DNA of 64,000 nt from Planctomycetota bacterium. GTDB lineage: Bacteria; Planctomycetota; Planctomycetia; Planctomycetales; Planctomycetaceae. Shown here piece after piece: positions 10,013 through 17,457 of the stretch. The stretch spans positions 1 through 64,000 of the forward strand of contig QQVO01000076.1 in the NCBI GenBank assembly GCA_003388505.1, given 5' to 3'. Made by a program: the position numbers and the translations under genes. The notes under the pieces are model-generated. The model searched no databases. It was given only the letters and a program-made list of their open reading frames with translations, and was not told where the DNA came from. Within the stretch, counting starts at the first letter, position 1, and every line of letters starts with the position of its first letter.

Positions 10013-10339
10013 ATGACATCAGTCGGTGGTGGACATATCGAATTGGACGAGCGAGGCGTCGCACGCGTTGCAGGGACGCGTCATAAGGTGAAGATGATCG
10101 TCCTCGATCAGCTTGCGCACGGCTGGAGTCCGGAGGAGATCCACTTTCAGTATCCTCAACTCTCGCTCGCTCAGATTCACGCGGCCCTGGCATACTACTA
10201 CGACCACAAGGCAGAGATCGACTCGCAGATGGCCCAAGACCACGAGGAGTTTCGCCAATTGTGGGAGCAGGACCAGGATTCGGCCATTCGCCGCCGGCTT
10301 AGTGAAATGGGCCTCACGCGACGGAATCGCTCTTTCTGA
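10013..10339 (+). CDS. DUF433-family protein (antitoxin-like)
   Basis: The protein has 108 residues and matches the DUF433 pattern: ARVAGTRHKVKMIVLDQLAHGWSPEEI at 18-44 and a helix-turn-helix-like LSLAQIHAALAYYYDHKAEID region at about 51-71. DUF433 proteins often pair with a DUF5615 PIN-like nuclease as toxin-antitoxin modules. Here the next gene encodes a SRPBCC protein, so no toxin partner is present. An aggag site lies nine bases before the ATG. The C-terminal 35 residues (Gln/Glu/Arg-rich) extend beyond the DUF433 core and could replace the usual partner contact. Confidence 0.8.
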   Translation: MTSVGGGHIELDERGVARVAGTRHKVKMIVLDQLAHGWSPEEIHFQYPQLSLAQIHAALAYYYDHKAEIDSQMAQDHEEFRQLWEQDQDSAIRRRLSEMGLTRRNRSF

Positions 10340-10367
10340 CTAATTGGCTGCGCCAGCGGATTGTTTA

Positions 10368-10811
10368 ATGTCACCCATCACCGCCACCAGACGAATCAAC
10401 GCGCCGGTTGACATCGTGTTCCACACGGTGGCCGATATCAGCCGGTTCTCTGAGGCGGTTCCGCACATCGTGAATGTGGAATTCCTCACCGAGCAGCAGT
10501 CTGGTGTTGGAACCCGGTTTCGCGAGACGCGGGTGATGCACGGCAAGGAGATCGCCACTGAACTCGAAGTGACTGAGTACGTGGAGAACGACCGCGTGCG
10601 GATCGTGGCCGACAGTCACGGGACGGTGTGGGATACAGTGTTCTCGGTGAGCGAGGAAGGCGCAGCGACCGTGCTGGCCATGACGATGACGGCCAACGCC
10701 CGGACTCTTGCAGCAAAGCTGACGACCCGCATGATCAGCGGCATGGTCGCGAAAGCAGTCGAAGCCGACATGGACTTCGTGAAGGAATATTGCGAGAACC
10801 GCCAGACGTAG
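10368..10811 (+). CDS. SRPBCC / polyketide cyclase-like protein
   Basis: The protein has 147 residues. It starts SPITATRRINAPVDIVFHTVADISRFSEAVP, the first strand and helix of a START-like (SRPBCC) hydrophobic-pocket fold, and ends with the long C-terminal helix around AKLTTRMISGMVAKAVEADMDFVKEY. I chose the ATG at 10368. A TTG at 10344, just five bases after the previous stop, would add eight residues. The ligand is unknown. It follows the DUF433 gene on the same strand and could be co-transcribed with it. Confidence 0.82.
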   Translation: MSPITATRRINAPVDIVFHTVADISRFSEAVPHIVNVEFLTEQQSGVGTRFRETRVMHGKEIATELEVTEYVENDRVRIVADSHGTVWDTVFSVSEEGAATVLAMTMTANARTLAAKLTTRMISGMVAKAVEADMDFVKEYCENRQT

Positions 10812-10819
10812 TGTGATGA

Positions 10820-11032
10820 GAATGGACCGCGGATTTCGCGGATCAGGCGGGTTGCTGCGGATGGCTTGAGTGAGAGCGGCTGAGTCGCGAAGTAGCGAAC
10901 AATTGGAACGATCGCTTGTCGTTCCACCGCGAGCGCCGGCCGATCATGGTATTCTCATTTTCGACCGAGGCCTCCTCACCTCTTGTCGTATCCGCGAAAA
11001 TCCGCCGCATCCGCGAAATCCGCGGTCCATTC
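10820..11032. repeat. Inverted-repeat-bounded element before trmB
   Basis: The 31-base ends at 10820-10850 and 11002-11032 are inverted copies differing at two positions (core 'gaatggaccgcggatttcgc'). The interior of about 150 bases includes a small hairpin, ggaacga/tcgttcc, at about 10902-10924. It fills the whole gap between the SRPBCC gene and trmB and explains why an open frame runs upstream of the real trmB start. Similar ends occur near 18356-18534. Confidence 0.8.
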
Positions 11033-11050
11033 GAACCGTCCCCGATATCA

Positions 11051-11689
11051 ATGCCGAAACCCCCGCCGCCGGTCGATCTCAAGCCGTACTTTCTGACGCT
11101 CGAAGACGTCGATCGCGAGTACGGCGGCGCTCTCCGGTGGCGGGAGTTCTTCGGGAACGATAATCGGGTCGAGATCGACGTCGGGTCCGGACGCGGCCTG
11201 TTCCTGGTGACGGCGGGCCTGGCGCATCCCGAGACGAATTATCTCGGCATTGAACTCGACTACCGGGAAGGCCGCCGGGCGGCGCGACGGCTTCAGAAAC
11301 GCGAGATGGCCAACGTCCGCGTGCTCGGCGCGAACGTCCACGAAGTCTTTGAGAATTACATTCAGCCGCACTCGGTCGACGCGATTCACGTCTACTTTCC
11401 CGATCCGTGGTGGAAGCGGAAGCACCGCCGGCGCCGCGTCTTTACGGATCACTTTGCCGATCTCTGCGCAACGCTGCTCAAACCCGCTGCCCTCTTACAT
11501 TCGTGGACCGACGTCGAAGAATACTTTGGTGTGATTTCTTCCTTGATGGATCATCACCGGGATTTCGAGAAACAGCCGAAGCCGAAAGAGAGACCGGCTG
11601 AGCACGATCTGGATTACCGCACGAGTTTCGAACGAAAGAAGCGCCAGGCCGGGTTCCCCATCTACCGCGGCTGCTGGCAAAGAAAGTGA
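11051..11689 (+). CDS. trmB: tRNA (guanine-N7)-methyltransferase
   Basis: A protein of 212 residues. The SAM-binding motif EIDVGSGRG is at 41-49, the acidic residue of motif II is in GIELD (66-70), and the TrmB signature YFPDPWWKRKHRRRR is at 115-129. It methylates G46 of tRNA variable loops. The frame is open from 10916, but the first 45 residues come from the repeat element ending at 11032, so the ATG at 11051 is preferred; it also matches the usual length. The neighbours show no functional link. Confidence 0.92.
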   Translation: MPKPPPPVDLKPYFLTLEDVDREYGGALRWREFFGNDNRVEIDVGSGRGLFLVTAGLAHPETNYLGIELDYREGRRAARRLQKREMANVRVLGANVHEVFENYIQPHSVDAIHVYFPDPWWKRKHRRRRVFTDHFADLCATLLKPAALLHSWTDVEEYFGVISSLMDHHRDFEKQPKPKERPAEHDLDYRTSFERKKRQAGFPIYRGCWQRK

Positions 11690-11726
11690 CCGCCTACAGA
11701 CGGTGAACAGGAAGCATCCGTATTGC

Positions 11727-12701
11727 TCAGGCAGTTGTTCCCGTCATCCGCCGCATCGCTTCCAGGCCGCGTCGCGCCACTTCAGCCGGGTTCTGCTCCC
11801 AGTAACTGCGGTTGAAGAGTTCCAGCGAGAGCGCGCCGCGAAACCCGGCGGTATTGAGCGCCTGCATGACTGCGCCGAGCGGCGCATCGCCGTCGCCCGG
11901 GTAGACGCGATCCGCGTCTGTCGCCTCCTCCCGCGGCTTGCTCGTGGGATAGTCGTTCACGTGAAACACATGCACGGCGGCGGGCGAAAGCAGCTTGAGG
12001 CCATCGAAGTCGGAACCGCCCCGATAGATGTGATACACGTCCGGCAGGATACAGGCGTCCGGATGTCCGCTTTCGACGGCTGCGAAGACCGCTTCGCCCA
12101 GACGGGAGAGGTTCCGGGAGGGCCCCCAGATTTCGATCTGCGGCGTGACGCCGATCTCCCGACCGATCTCAAGAATGGTCCGGTACCGCTCCGCCACGAC
12201 GAACAGGTCAATCTTCCCGGCATCGGCGGCATTCGCGCCCGCCGGCGGGGCCGCGATCCGATTTCCGCCGATCTGCCGCACCAGATCCATGTCCCGTTTC
12301 AACTTCTCCAGCGCCGCCGCGCGCTGTTCGTCGTCGTCAACAATCCAGTTGGCGAACCCGATCGCGCTCTCGACGGCAAGCCCGGCGTCGGCGATCCGCT
12401 TTCGAAGGTCCGGCAGCGACCCACCCTCCTGCACGAATCGTTCGATCTCGTCGATCCAGGGCTCGAGTCCGTCGTAACCCGCTGCAGCGATGAGATCGAC
12501 TTCTTCCGCCAGCGGCCGCCGCTGTCCCCGGATGCAACTGGTGTTGAAGCAATACCGGAACGGTCTGGATTCCGCGGCCCGATCGGAATCAGCCGCGACC
12601 GGCATGTGGGAGAGCGACGCCCCGGCCGCCGATATGCTCGCCGCAGTCAACCACCGCCGACGCGAAATGAATTGGCTCTTGCTGTCACCTGATGACGTCA
12701 T
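11727..12701 (-). CDS. Tat-exported sugar isomerase/epimerase-like TIM barrel
   Basis: The protein has 324 residues from the ATG at 12701. The N-terminus carries a twin-arginine motif (SRRRWL) and an Ala-rich hydrophobic segment to about residue 40. The rest follows the AP-endonuclease-2/xylose-isomerase-like TIM barrel: an early EEVDLIAAAGYDGLEPW, EIWGPSRN mid-domain, DVYHIYRGGSD with the metal-ligand Asp/His, VFHVNDYP and a final SLELFN with the Glu ligand. Planctomycetes have many such exported paralogues and their substrates are mostly unknown. An upstream Met (12740) would add 13 residues before the signal, which is less likely. It ends 37 bases after the trmB stop, convergent with it. 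Confidence 0.85.
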   Translation of the reverse strand: MTSSGDSKSQFISRRRWLTAASISAAGASLSHMPVAADSDRAAESRPFRYCFNTSCIRGQRRPLAEEVDLIAAAGYDGLEPWIDEIERFVQEGGSLPDLRKRIADAGLAVESAIGFANWIVDDDEQRAAALEKLKRDMDLVRQIGGNRIAAPPAGANAADAGKIDLFVVAERYRTILEIGREIGVTPQIEIWGPSRNLSRLGEAVFAAVESGHPDACILPDVYHIYRGGSDFDGLKLLSPAAVHVFHVNDYPTSKPREEATDADRVYPGDGDAPLGAVMQALNTAGFRGALSLELFNRSYWEQNPAEVARRGLEAMRRMTGTTA

Positions 12702-13077
12702 GGCTGTTTCCAAAGCTTGAGAGAACTTCGCATTACCCACAATTTCAGATCAGTGAACAACCACGGAATGCACGGAAGCCACGGAAAATGGCCACGAAAA
12801 ACACAAAGAGACACGAAAAAGAGACGATCTCGCGGCTTTACTTTTTGTGGCTTTTTGTGTTTCTCGTGGCAATCCTGTCGCATGGTTCCAAGACCACGGG
12901 TGACACGTTCACTTCATTGCGGCGATAAGCCGCCGCGATTTCCGAATGATCCGGTGGTTCGCTGCTCTCAAGTGCCAGGCAAATTGCGGGTCACGACAAG
13001 GCTTGAGAGACCGGGCCACGCAGCGATCGCTGGATCGCATTGCATCCTGCCCGGTGATTGCGGTCCCATTCGGCCGT
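12702..13077. other. Gene-free stretch with a long A/T-rich hairpin
   Basis: The main structure is an inverted repeat with arms at 12792-12821 and 12841-12869 (about 25 of 29 positions pair, with one gap), made of 'cacgaaaaac/acacaaag'-type words. It is unusually AT-rich for this genome. The left flank 'ccacggaatgcacggaagcc' is part of the same low-complexity style. The rest of the stretch shows nothing I can support. Confidence 0.6.
12792..12869. repeat. Long inverted repeat (hairpin)
   Basis: The left arm starts 'ccacgaaaaacacaaagaga' and the right arm is its inverse, ending 'gtgtttctcgtgg'. The loop is about 19 bases (12822-12840). It could act as a bidirectional structural terminator for the TIM-barrel and cupin genes, but it lies upstream of one and downstream of the other on the same strand. 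Confidence 0.75.
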
Positions 13078-13554
13078 TCACGAGTCAGCTTGAGCGGCCT
13101 GGAGTTTCTCCAACCCGGCTCCCGTCGGCACGTTCACAAACAGCACGCCCAGCAGGTCGTCGCCGGTGTTTCTGACCTCATGCTCCACTCCCGGAGGGAT
13201 GTAGAGCACGTCCTCCGTCTGCACGTCCCGCCGTTCGTCGCCGATCAACGCGGTCCCACGGCCGCGGGTGATGACGACGATTTCCTCCGCATCCGGATGG
13301 ATGTGGAGTTCGTTGACGTGTCGTCCCCCGGGAGGGATCAACGCGTGGTGGACGAACTGAATCGTCTGCAGGCAGGTCCGCTCTTCAGGGGCGTCCTGTT
13401 CGTACAGTCGCACCACCGGAGCCGGTTCGTCGCCTCGATTCCGCCACTCCCCGTCCGCTCCGCGAACGCTGTACTCGATCACGCGGTGGGGGTTGTTGTA
13501 GAGCAGGCTGACGATGTTATTGAACGACTGCTGTTTCCAATTGGTGACGGGCAT
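13078..13554 (-). CDS. Single-domain cupin protein
   Basis: The protein has 158 residues. Cupin motif 1 is LIPPGGRHVNELHIHPDAEEIVVITRGRGTALIGDE (about 72-107), with His79, His84 and His86 and Glu90 as likely metal ligands. Motif 2 is DVLYIPPGVEHEVRNTGDDLLGVLFV (about 114-139), with His124. All four classical ligands are present, so it probably binds a divalent metal. The substrate is unknown; sugar-, oxalate- or dioxygenase-type activities all use this fold. It stands alone. Confidence 0.85.
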   Translation of the reverse strand: MPVTNWKQQSFNNIVSLLYNNPHRVIEYSVRGADGEWRNRGDEPAPVVRLYEQDAPEERTCLQTIQFVHHALIPPGGRHVNELHIHPDAEEIVVITRGRGTALIGDERRDVQTEDVLYIPPGVEHEVRNTGDDLLGVLFVNVPTGAGLEKLQAAQADS

Positions 13555-13651
13555 GACGGTCTCGAAGGTCAGAAGTTCCGCGCGATAACGCGCCGATCAT
13601 CCAGACCTCATTCCGCGAAATCAAGCTCTCGACGCCCGTTGCGCGACACAC

Positions 13652-13801
13652 TTTCGAGCGGCAGCTCGCATCGTTCGAGGCGCTGCCTCGTTCGGTTGCT
13701 TTCTTCGCGAAAGTCGCTGCACTTGAGTCAGGCTCCAGCGACCAACGGGAGCGGGTTCTCGCTTTCGAGCGGTAGCTCGCACGGTTCGAGGCGCTGCCTC
13801 G
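13652..13801. repeat. Pair of 39-base direct repeats with hairpins
   Basis: Units at 13652-13690 and 13763-13801 differ at only three positions. Each reads 'tttcgagcggyagctcgca' and then 'gttcgaggcgctgcctcg', which contains an internal palindrome (gaggcgctgcctc) and a second one (cgagcggyagctcg). The second unit abuts the stop codon of the lipoprotein gene. Confidence 0.8.
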
Positions 13802-15688
13802 CTAGAACGATTCGGCGGATGCCGGAACAACCTCGCCGCGCGGCGCTTCGATGGCGCCTCCCGCGTGCGTGTTTCTCGCCGCCAACACGTCGCGCATGGT
13901 CTTGAGCAATTGCGCCTGGTCCTGCGGGCCGTCGCCGTAGACGAACGACACGTCCTGGACCACGTAATGCGGCCCTTCCCGCATCAATGTCACTCGCGTG
14001 ACCCTTCGCCCATCGCTCAATTCGACGACCGACTGATCGCCGAGGGTGCGGATCGTGCGCAGGGGCATCGTCAGGTGTTCGACCAGCGGGAAACCGATGT
14101 CGGGCACGCTGTCGGTGTGAGCCCAGACGATGCGATCGAGTCCGGTTCCCGAGTTCTTCCGCAGCAATTCCATGTCGTGGCTGTGGGCGCCCAGCGCGAA
14201 ACTGTACAGCGGGAGCATCACTTCAAGATTCGATTTCAACGAGTTCGATCGATCCGCCACAGGCAACAAGACGTCGTCGACAAGCATGCGACCGCCCGAC
14301 GAGCGAAGGATGTAGGTCAGGGCCCGCGTGCCCTGCGTCACGGTGATCTCGGCCACCGGTCCCTGAAAGACGCTGGCAACGACCCGCGGGGCGACCGGTT
14401 CCATCTCCTGGATGGGAACGGTGCTCAAGACCACGTCATTGACGCGCGACCAGGCGCGCTGGTTGAGATCGGACGTCGACAACGCCGTGAGCATTCCACG
14501 ATCGCGCTCCGAGACCGCCTGAGCGAAGAGTTCCACCACGGCATGCGCCGTGAACAGCGATGAGACGCGCTTCGCCTGACCCGTCTCGCTTTCGTAAAGA
14601 GTCACTTCGTCGACGAGGTAGTCACCCGTCGAGGCGTCCAGTCCTGTGGTTTGCCCGCGCACCAGGCTGACCATGTACGACAGGTTGCCCTGCGGGATGA
14701 CGACGTCGGCCCGGTCGGTCTTCTGGTCGGTCGTGTCTCGGTGGTAGAGCAGTTCGTATCGGGACGCGAGGAGGCCGATGGACGGGATGGGAACCGTCGA
14801 CAGATCGGCGGAAGCCAGCGAGTTTTTGAAGAACCGCTCCGAACAGAGACGGGCGAGTTGGTCCCGGTCGACGGCGGCGTAGGAGTTGAGAAAACCGGCG
14901 GTCGCCTGCAGCGCCAGGGCCGACTCCCGGGCGGAGGGAAGTGCTTCGCCTTCTGCCGATTCCATGGCGACGTCGCTCACGCGCCATCGTTCGTCTTCAA
15001 AGTCCATCTGCAGGATGACTTTGCCGCGGCCGCGCGAGAGCATGACGAGGGCGTGCTCGTCGGTGATTCGCGCTTCCGGTCGCGTCGATCGTCCGCGGGC
15101 GTCTTTGACGATGCGGGACGTCAGTTGCTGGAGATAGGCGGGCGGAAGTTCCTCGAGGATCTCCCGGAACTCGCCGGTCGCTGCCTGCAGGACGTCTTCG
15201 CGCTGGCCTTCACCCCAGGCAGCGACGAATTCTCGAACACTCAGCAGCAGGTTCATCTGCTCGGTGACGGACTTGGTGACCGGTCCGTTGCGTCCCCGCC
15301 CCTCCTGCGTGATGAAAACGTCGTCGACCACCCAGTCGCCCGAGTCGGTTCGTTTGAGGTGGTACTCCAGCGTCTCGACCGTTTTTTCATTGTCACCGAC
15401 TTCGACGGTCGCATGTTTCGTGTCCTCCGAGACGTCGTCGATCCGCACGATCTTCACCGGTCCATCCGGCAGGTTCAGAACGCGAAGATCATCCTGCGCC
15501 TCGGGCAGTCGCAGCACCTGATGCCGAAACCGCTCTGTGGAGCGTTCCTTCAGGCCTTCCGTATCCGCTTCGGCCAGACTTTGCGCAAAGTCGTCGATCG
15601 CTCGCGAGGTCTCGAAGTTGGCACAGCCGGCCGTCGCGAGAATCAGGGCGATCAGCGTGAGTGGACTTGTCCTGAGAGCGGACATCAT
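13802..15688 (-). CDS. Lipoprotein with five tandem NTF2-like repeats
   Basis: The start is the double ATG at 15688; the frame is open upstream, but only here is there a lipoprotein signal peptide (SPLTLIALILATAGC, lipobox Cys about residue 22). The mature protein of about 605 residues appears to be built from five divergent repeats of about 110-140 residues. Each begins with a helix of the type 'FAxxLxxxDxEGLKERSTERF' and ends with a strand 'SGDWVVDDVFI' / 'RWRVSDVAM' / 'DYLVDEVTL' / 'GRMLVDDVLL' / 'HYVVQDVSF'. This helix-plus-sheet layout with a buried end strand is NTF2/SnoaL-like. It should be lipid-anchored at the outer or inner membrane. No catalytic residues or partners are apparent. 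Confidence 0.72.
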   Translation of the reverse strand: MMSALRTSPLTLIALILATAGCANFETSRAIDDFAQSLAEADTEGLKERSTERFRHQVLRLPEAQDDLRVLNLPDGPVKIVRIDDVSEDTKHATVEVGDNEKTVETLEYHLKRTDSGDWVVDDVFITQEGRGRNGPVTKSVTEQMNLLLSVREFVAAWGEGQREDVLQAATGEFREILEELPPAYLQQLTSRIVKDARGRSTRPEARITDEHALVMLSRGRGKVILQMDFEDERWRVSDVAMESAEGEALPSARESALALQATAGFLNSYAAVDRDQLARLCSERFFKNSLASADLSTVPIPSIGLLASRYELLYHRDTTDQKTDRADVVIPQGNLSYMVSLVRGQTTGLDASTGDYLVDEVTLYESETGQAKRVSSLFTAHAVVELFAQAVSERDRGMLTALSTSDLNQRAWSRVNDVVLSTVPIQEMEPVAPRVVASVFQGPVAEITVTQGTRALTYILRSSGGRMLVDDVLLPVADRSNSLKSNLEVMLPLYSFALGAHSHDMELLRKNSGTGLDRIVWAHTDSVPDIGFPLVEHLTMPLRTIRTLGDQSVVELSDGRRVTRVTLMREGPHYVVQDVSFVYGDGPQDQAQLLKTMRDVLAARNTHAGGAIEAPRGEVVPASAESF

Positions 15689-16160
15689 GCCGTTTCCTGA
15701 AAACCTGCACCCCGCGCCACCGCATCGTCGATCGCTGCCTGCAAGCGGCCGGAATTGCCGGTCGCCGCGCAAACAGGTTCGACCTGGAATCGACGGAAGG
15801 CGCGCGCCGGCGACCGAACGATGCATCACACCGCTGCGGTCGCAGGCCGGTGACGCCGAAAAACGCCGAAACGGCCGCGAAGTTGTGGAGTTGAAGGGGA
15901 ACGTGTGAGATGAGGGGCGGGCGTTGTTGCAGATCGCCAGTCGGTGCGTCAAGACAGATTCCCGAAGCGCGATGCGGCGGACGTCCATCGCAGGCTGGCA
16001 CGCCAGAAAGACAATTCACTCTTTATCCGCCCCGGCCCCTCTGCTATCTTCCCCCTTTCCAACACCCACGCGCTGCATCGAAGACGGATGCAATGTCTGC
16101 GTGTGTTTGACAATTCCGAGGGACCGGAAACCACGACAATCCACAGGCACGGAGGCCGCC
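15689..16160. other. Divergent intergenic region
   Basis: This 472-base stretch lies between the start of the lipoprotein gene (minus) and rimI (plus). Frames here continue both neighbours upstream but have arginine/proline-rich, non-conserved-looking content. I see no repeat, RNA gene or clear promoter. Confidence 0.4.
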
Positions 16161-16697
16161 GTGAGAATCAAAGAACGGGAATCACAACAACTCGACGTTC
16201 AGATCCGCTGGTTGATTCGGCGAGATATGCCGGATGTCCTCAAGATCGAACGCGAGAGCTTCGACGTCCCCTGGACCGACGAAGACTTCCTTTGCTGCCT
16301 GCGGCAACGCAACTGCATCGGCATGGTGGCCGAATACGATCATCAGATCGTCGGCTTCATGGTCTACGAGCTGCACAAGTCGCGACTGCACATTCTGAAC
16401 TTCGCCGTCGCCTCGGAATACCGGCGGATGGCCGTCGGAACCCAGATGGTGCTCCGCCTCGTCGACAAACTGTCGCAGCAGCGGCGGACTGAAATCCTGC
16501 TGGAGGTGCGCGAGCGAAATCTGGACGCCCAGTTGTTCTTCAAATCACAGGATTTCCGGGCCGTCAGCGTGTTGCGCAGCCACTACGACGACACGGACGA
16601 AGACGCCTACATCATGCGTTATCGAGTCGACGCGACTCACGACGTGATGTCGCCCTACTCGCCGCGGAACCGGATTTCCGAATACGACGCCGCGTGA
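16161..16697 (+). CDS. rimI: Ribosomal-protein-alanine N-acetyltransferase-like
   Basis: A GNAT-fold acetyltransferase of 178 residues. The start is the GTG at 16161 because a strong ggagg lies five bases upstream. Features seen: IRRDMPDVLKIERESFDVPW (the RimI N-terminus), IVGFMVYELHKSRLHILNFAVASEYRRMAVGTQMV, which contains the acetyl-CoA loop (R-x-x-A-V-G in place of R-x-x-G-x-G) and EVRERNLDAQLFFKSQDF near 123-140. RimI acetylates the N-terminal Ala of ribosomal protein S18. The A-V-G variant loop and a C-terminal extension (about 20 residues ending in SEYDAA) are slightly unusual. A terminator follows directly. Confidence 0.85.
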   Translation: MRIKERESQQLDVQIRWLIRRDMPDVLKIERESFDVPWTDEDFLCCLRQRNCIGMVAEYDHQIVGFMVYELHKSRLHILNFAVASEYRRMAVGTQMVLRLVDKLSQQRRTEILLEVRERNLDAQLFFKSQDFRAVSVLRSHYDDTDEDAYIMRYRVDATHDVMSPYSPRNRISEYDAA

Positions 16698-16719
16698 GTC
16701 ATCGAAGATCAAATCGAAC

Positions 16720-16751
16720 AGCCCACGGACTGCAATCCGTGGGCTTTTTTT
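16720..16751 (+). terminator. Strong intrinsic terminator after rimI
   Basis: A perfect 10-bp stem (agcccacgga/tccgtgggct) with a 6-base loop is followed by seven T residues. The last two bases overlap the stop codon of the converging 124-residue gene. Confidence 0.95.
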
Positions 16752-17124
16752 ACGCCGACTCGGCTGTGCGCTCGACGGAAACAATCTCATCGAGATCGAT
16801 CGGCGAAGCGTCACCGTGCAGAACGAGTCGCCCCTGCCGGCTCTCCCGCGCGTCGGGATAGCCCGCCAGCGAACCGCCCCCCTGCCTGGCAACGACGACC
16901 TGGTGCGTTTCGTCGATTCCGTGCAGACCGTCGGCCACGAGCGCCGGAAACCGGCCCCAGGCCCAAAGCCAGAGCGTCCGCTCCGGATCGACCCGGCCGG
17001 CGAGGTTGGGCCACTCCTGCTCCGCCTTGAGCAGTTCCTTTCGCGGCGCGATCCGACACCACGGTTTCAGAACGGTCTCGATCCATTCGCGGCGCGAGCC
17101 GACCAGTTCGTCAAACGTCGTCAT
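16750..17124 (-). CDS. Conserved-looking short protein of unknown function
   Basis: From the ATG at 17124 the protein has 124 residues (the open frame adds 22 less likely residues upstream). It is soluble and rich in Trp: WIETVLKPWC, EQEWPNLAG, TLWLWAWGRFPALV. The N-terminal half is helical with RKELLKAEQEW. The C-terminal half has a strand-rich stretch, VVVARQGGGSLAGYPDARESRQGRLVL, that may form a small barrel. I do not recognise a family; I think similar proteins occur in planctomycetes, but that cannot be verified here. It converges on rimI and its stop lies inside the rimI terminator. Confidence 0.65.
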   Translation of the reverse strand: MTTFDELVGSRREWIETVLKPWCRIAPRKELLKAEQEWPNLAGRVDPERTLWLWAWGRFPALVADGLHGIDETHQVVVARQGGGSLAGYPDARESRQGRLVLHGDASPIDLDEIVSVERTAESA

Positions 17125-17457
17125 CGATTGAAACCGTTGGATAATCACGATTCGTGCGAGCAAACGAAGAGGGCTCTTCATTGCCGGCACAAGATTCTCA
17201 AAGTCTCACAAGCCGCGTTCCCCGCCCACGCATACGATAAGGGTGAAAGAATTCCCGTCAACAAGCTCTCCCCGACTCGCTCCTCTGCGCATGCGAATTG
17301 CTCTACCATGAGTCTGCGTTGAGCGGCTTTCAAGCTGCCGGGGTGGAGATCCCGCGAGACAGATCGGCTGCACTGATTCGCGATGCGTATCAAGTCGCGG
17401 CGAGGTTACGATACACCCTGAACGTCCCATTCCCGCCTCAGCCGTCAGGCGCGTCGC
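17125..17457. other. Leader region of cysE with a dispersed repeat
   Basis: Between two divergent genes lies one copy of a dispersed repeat of about 100 bases (17293-17392), also seen at 22527-22628 and 48170-48273. The rest has no recognisable feature. The repeat ends about 65 bases before the cysE start, so the cysE promoter is either inside or just after it. Confidence 0.5.
17293..17392 (+). repeat. 100-base dispersed repeat, copy 1
   Basis: It shares 'gaattgctctaccatg' at one end and 'cgcgagacagatcgg' plus 'cactgattcgc' towards the other with 22527-22628. It is more diverged than the other two copies. Confidence 0.7.
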
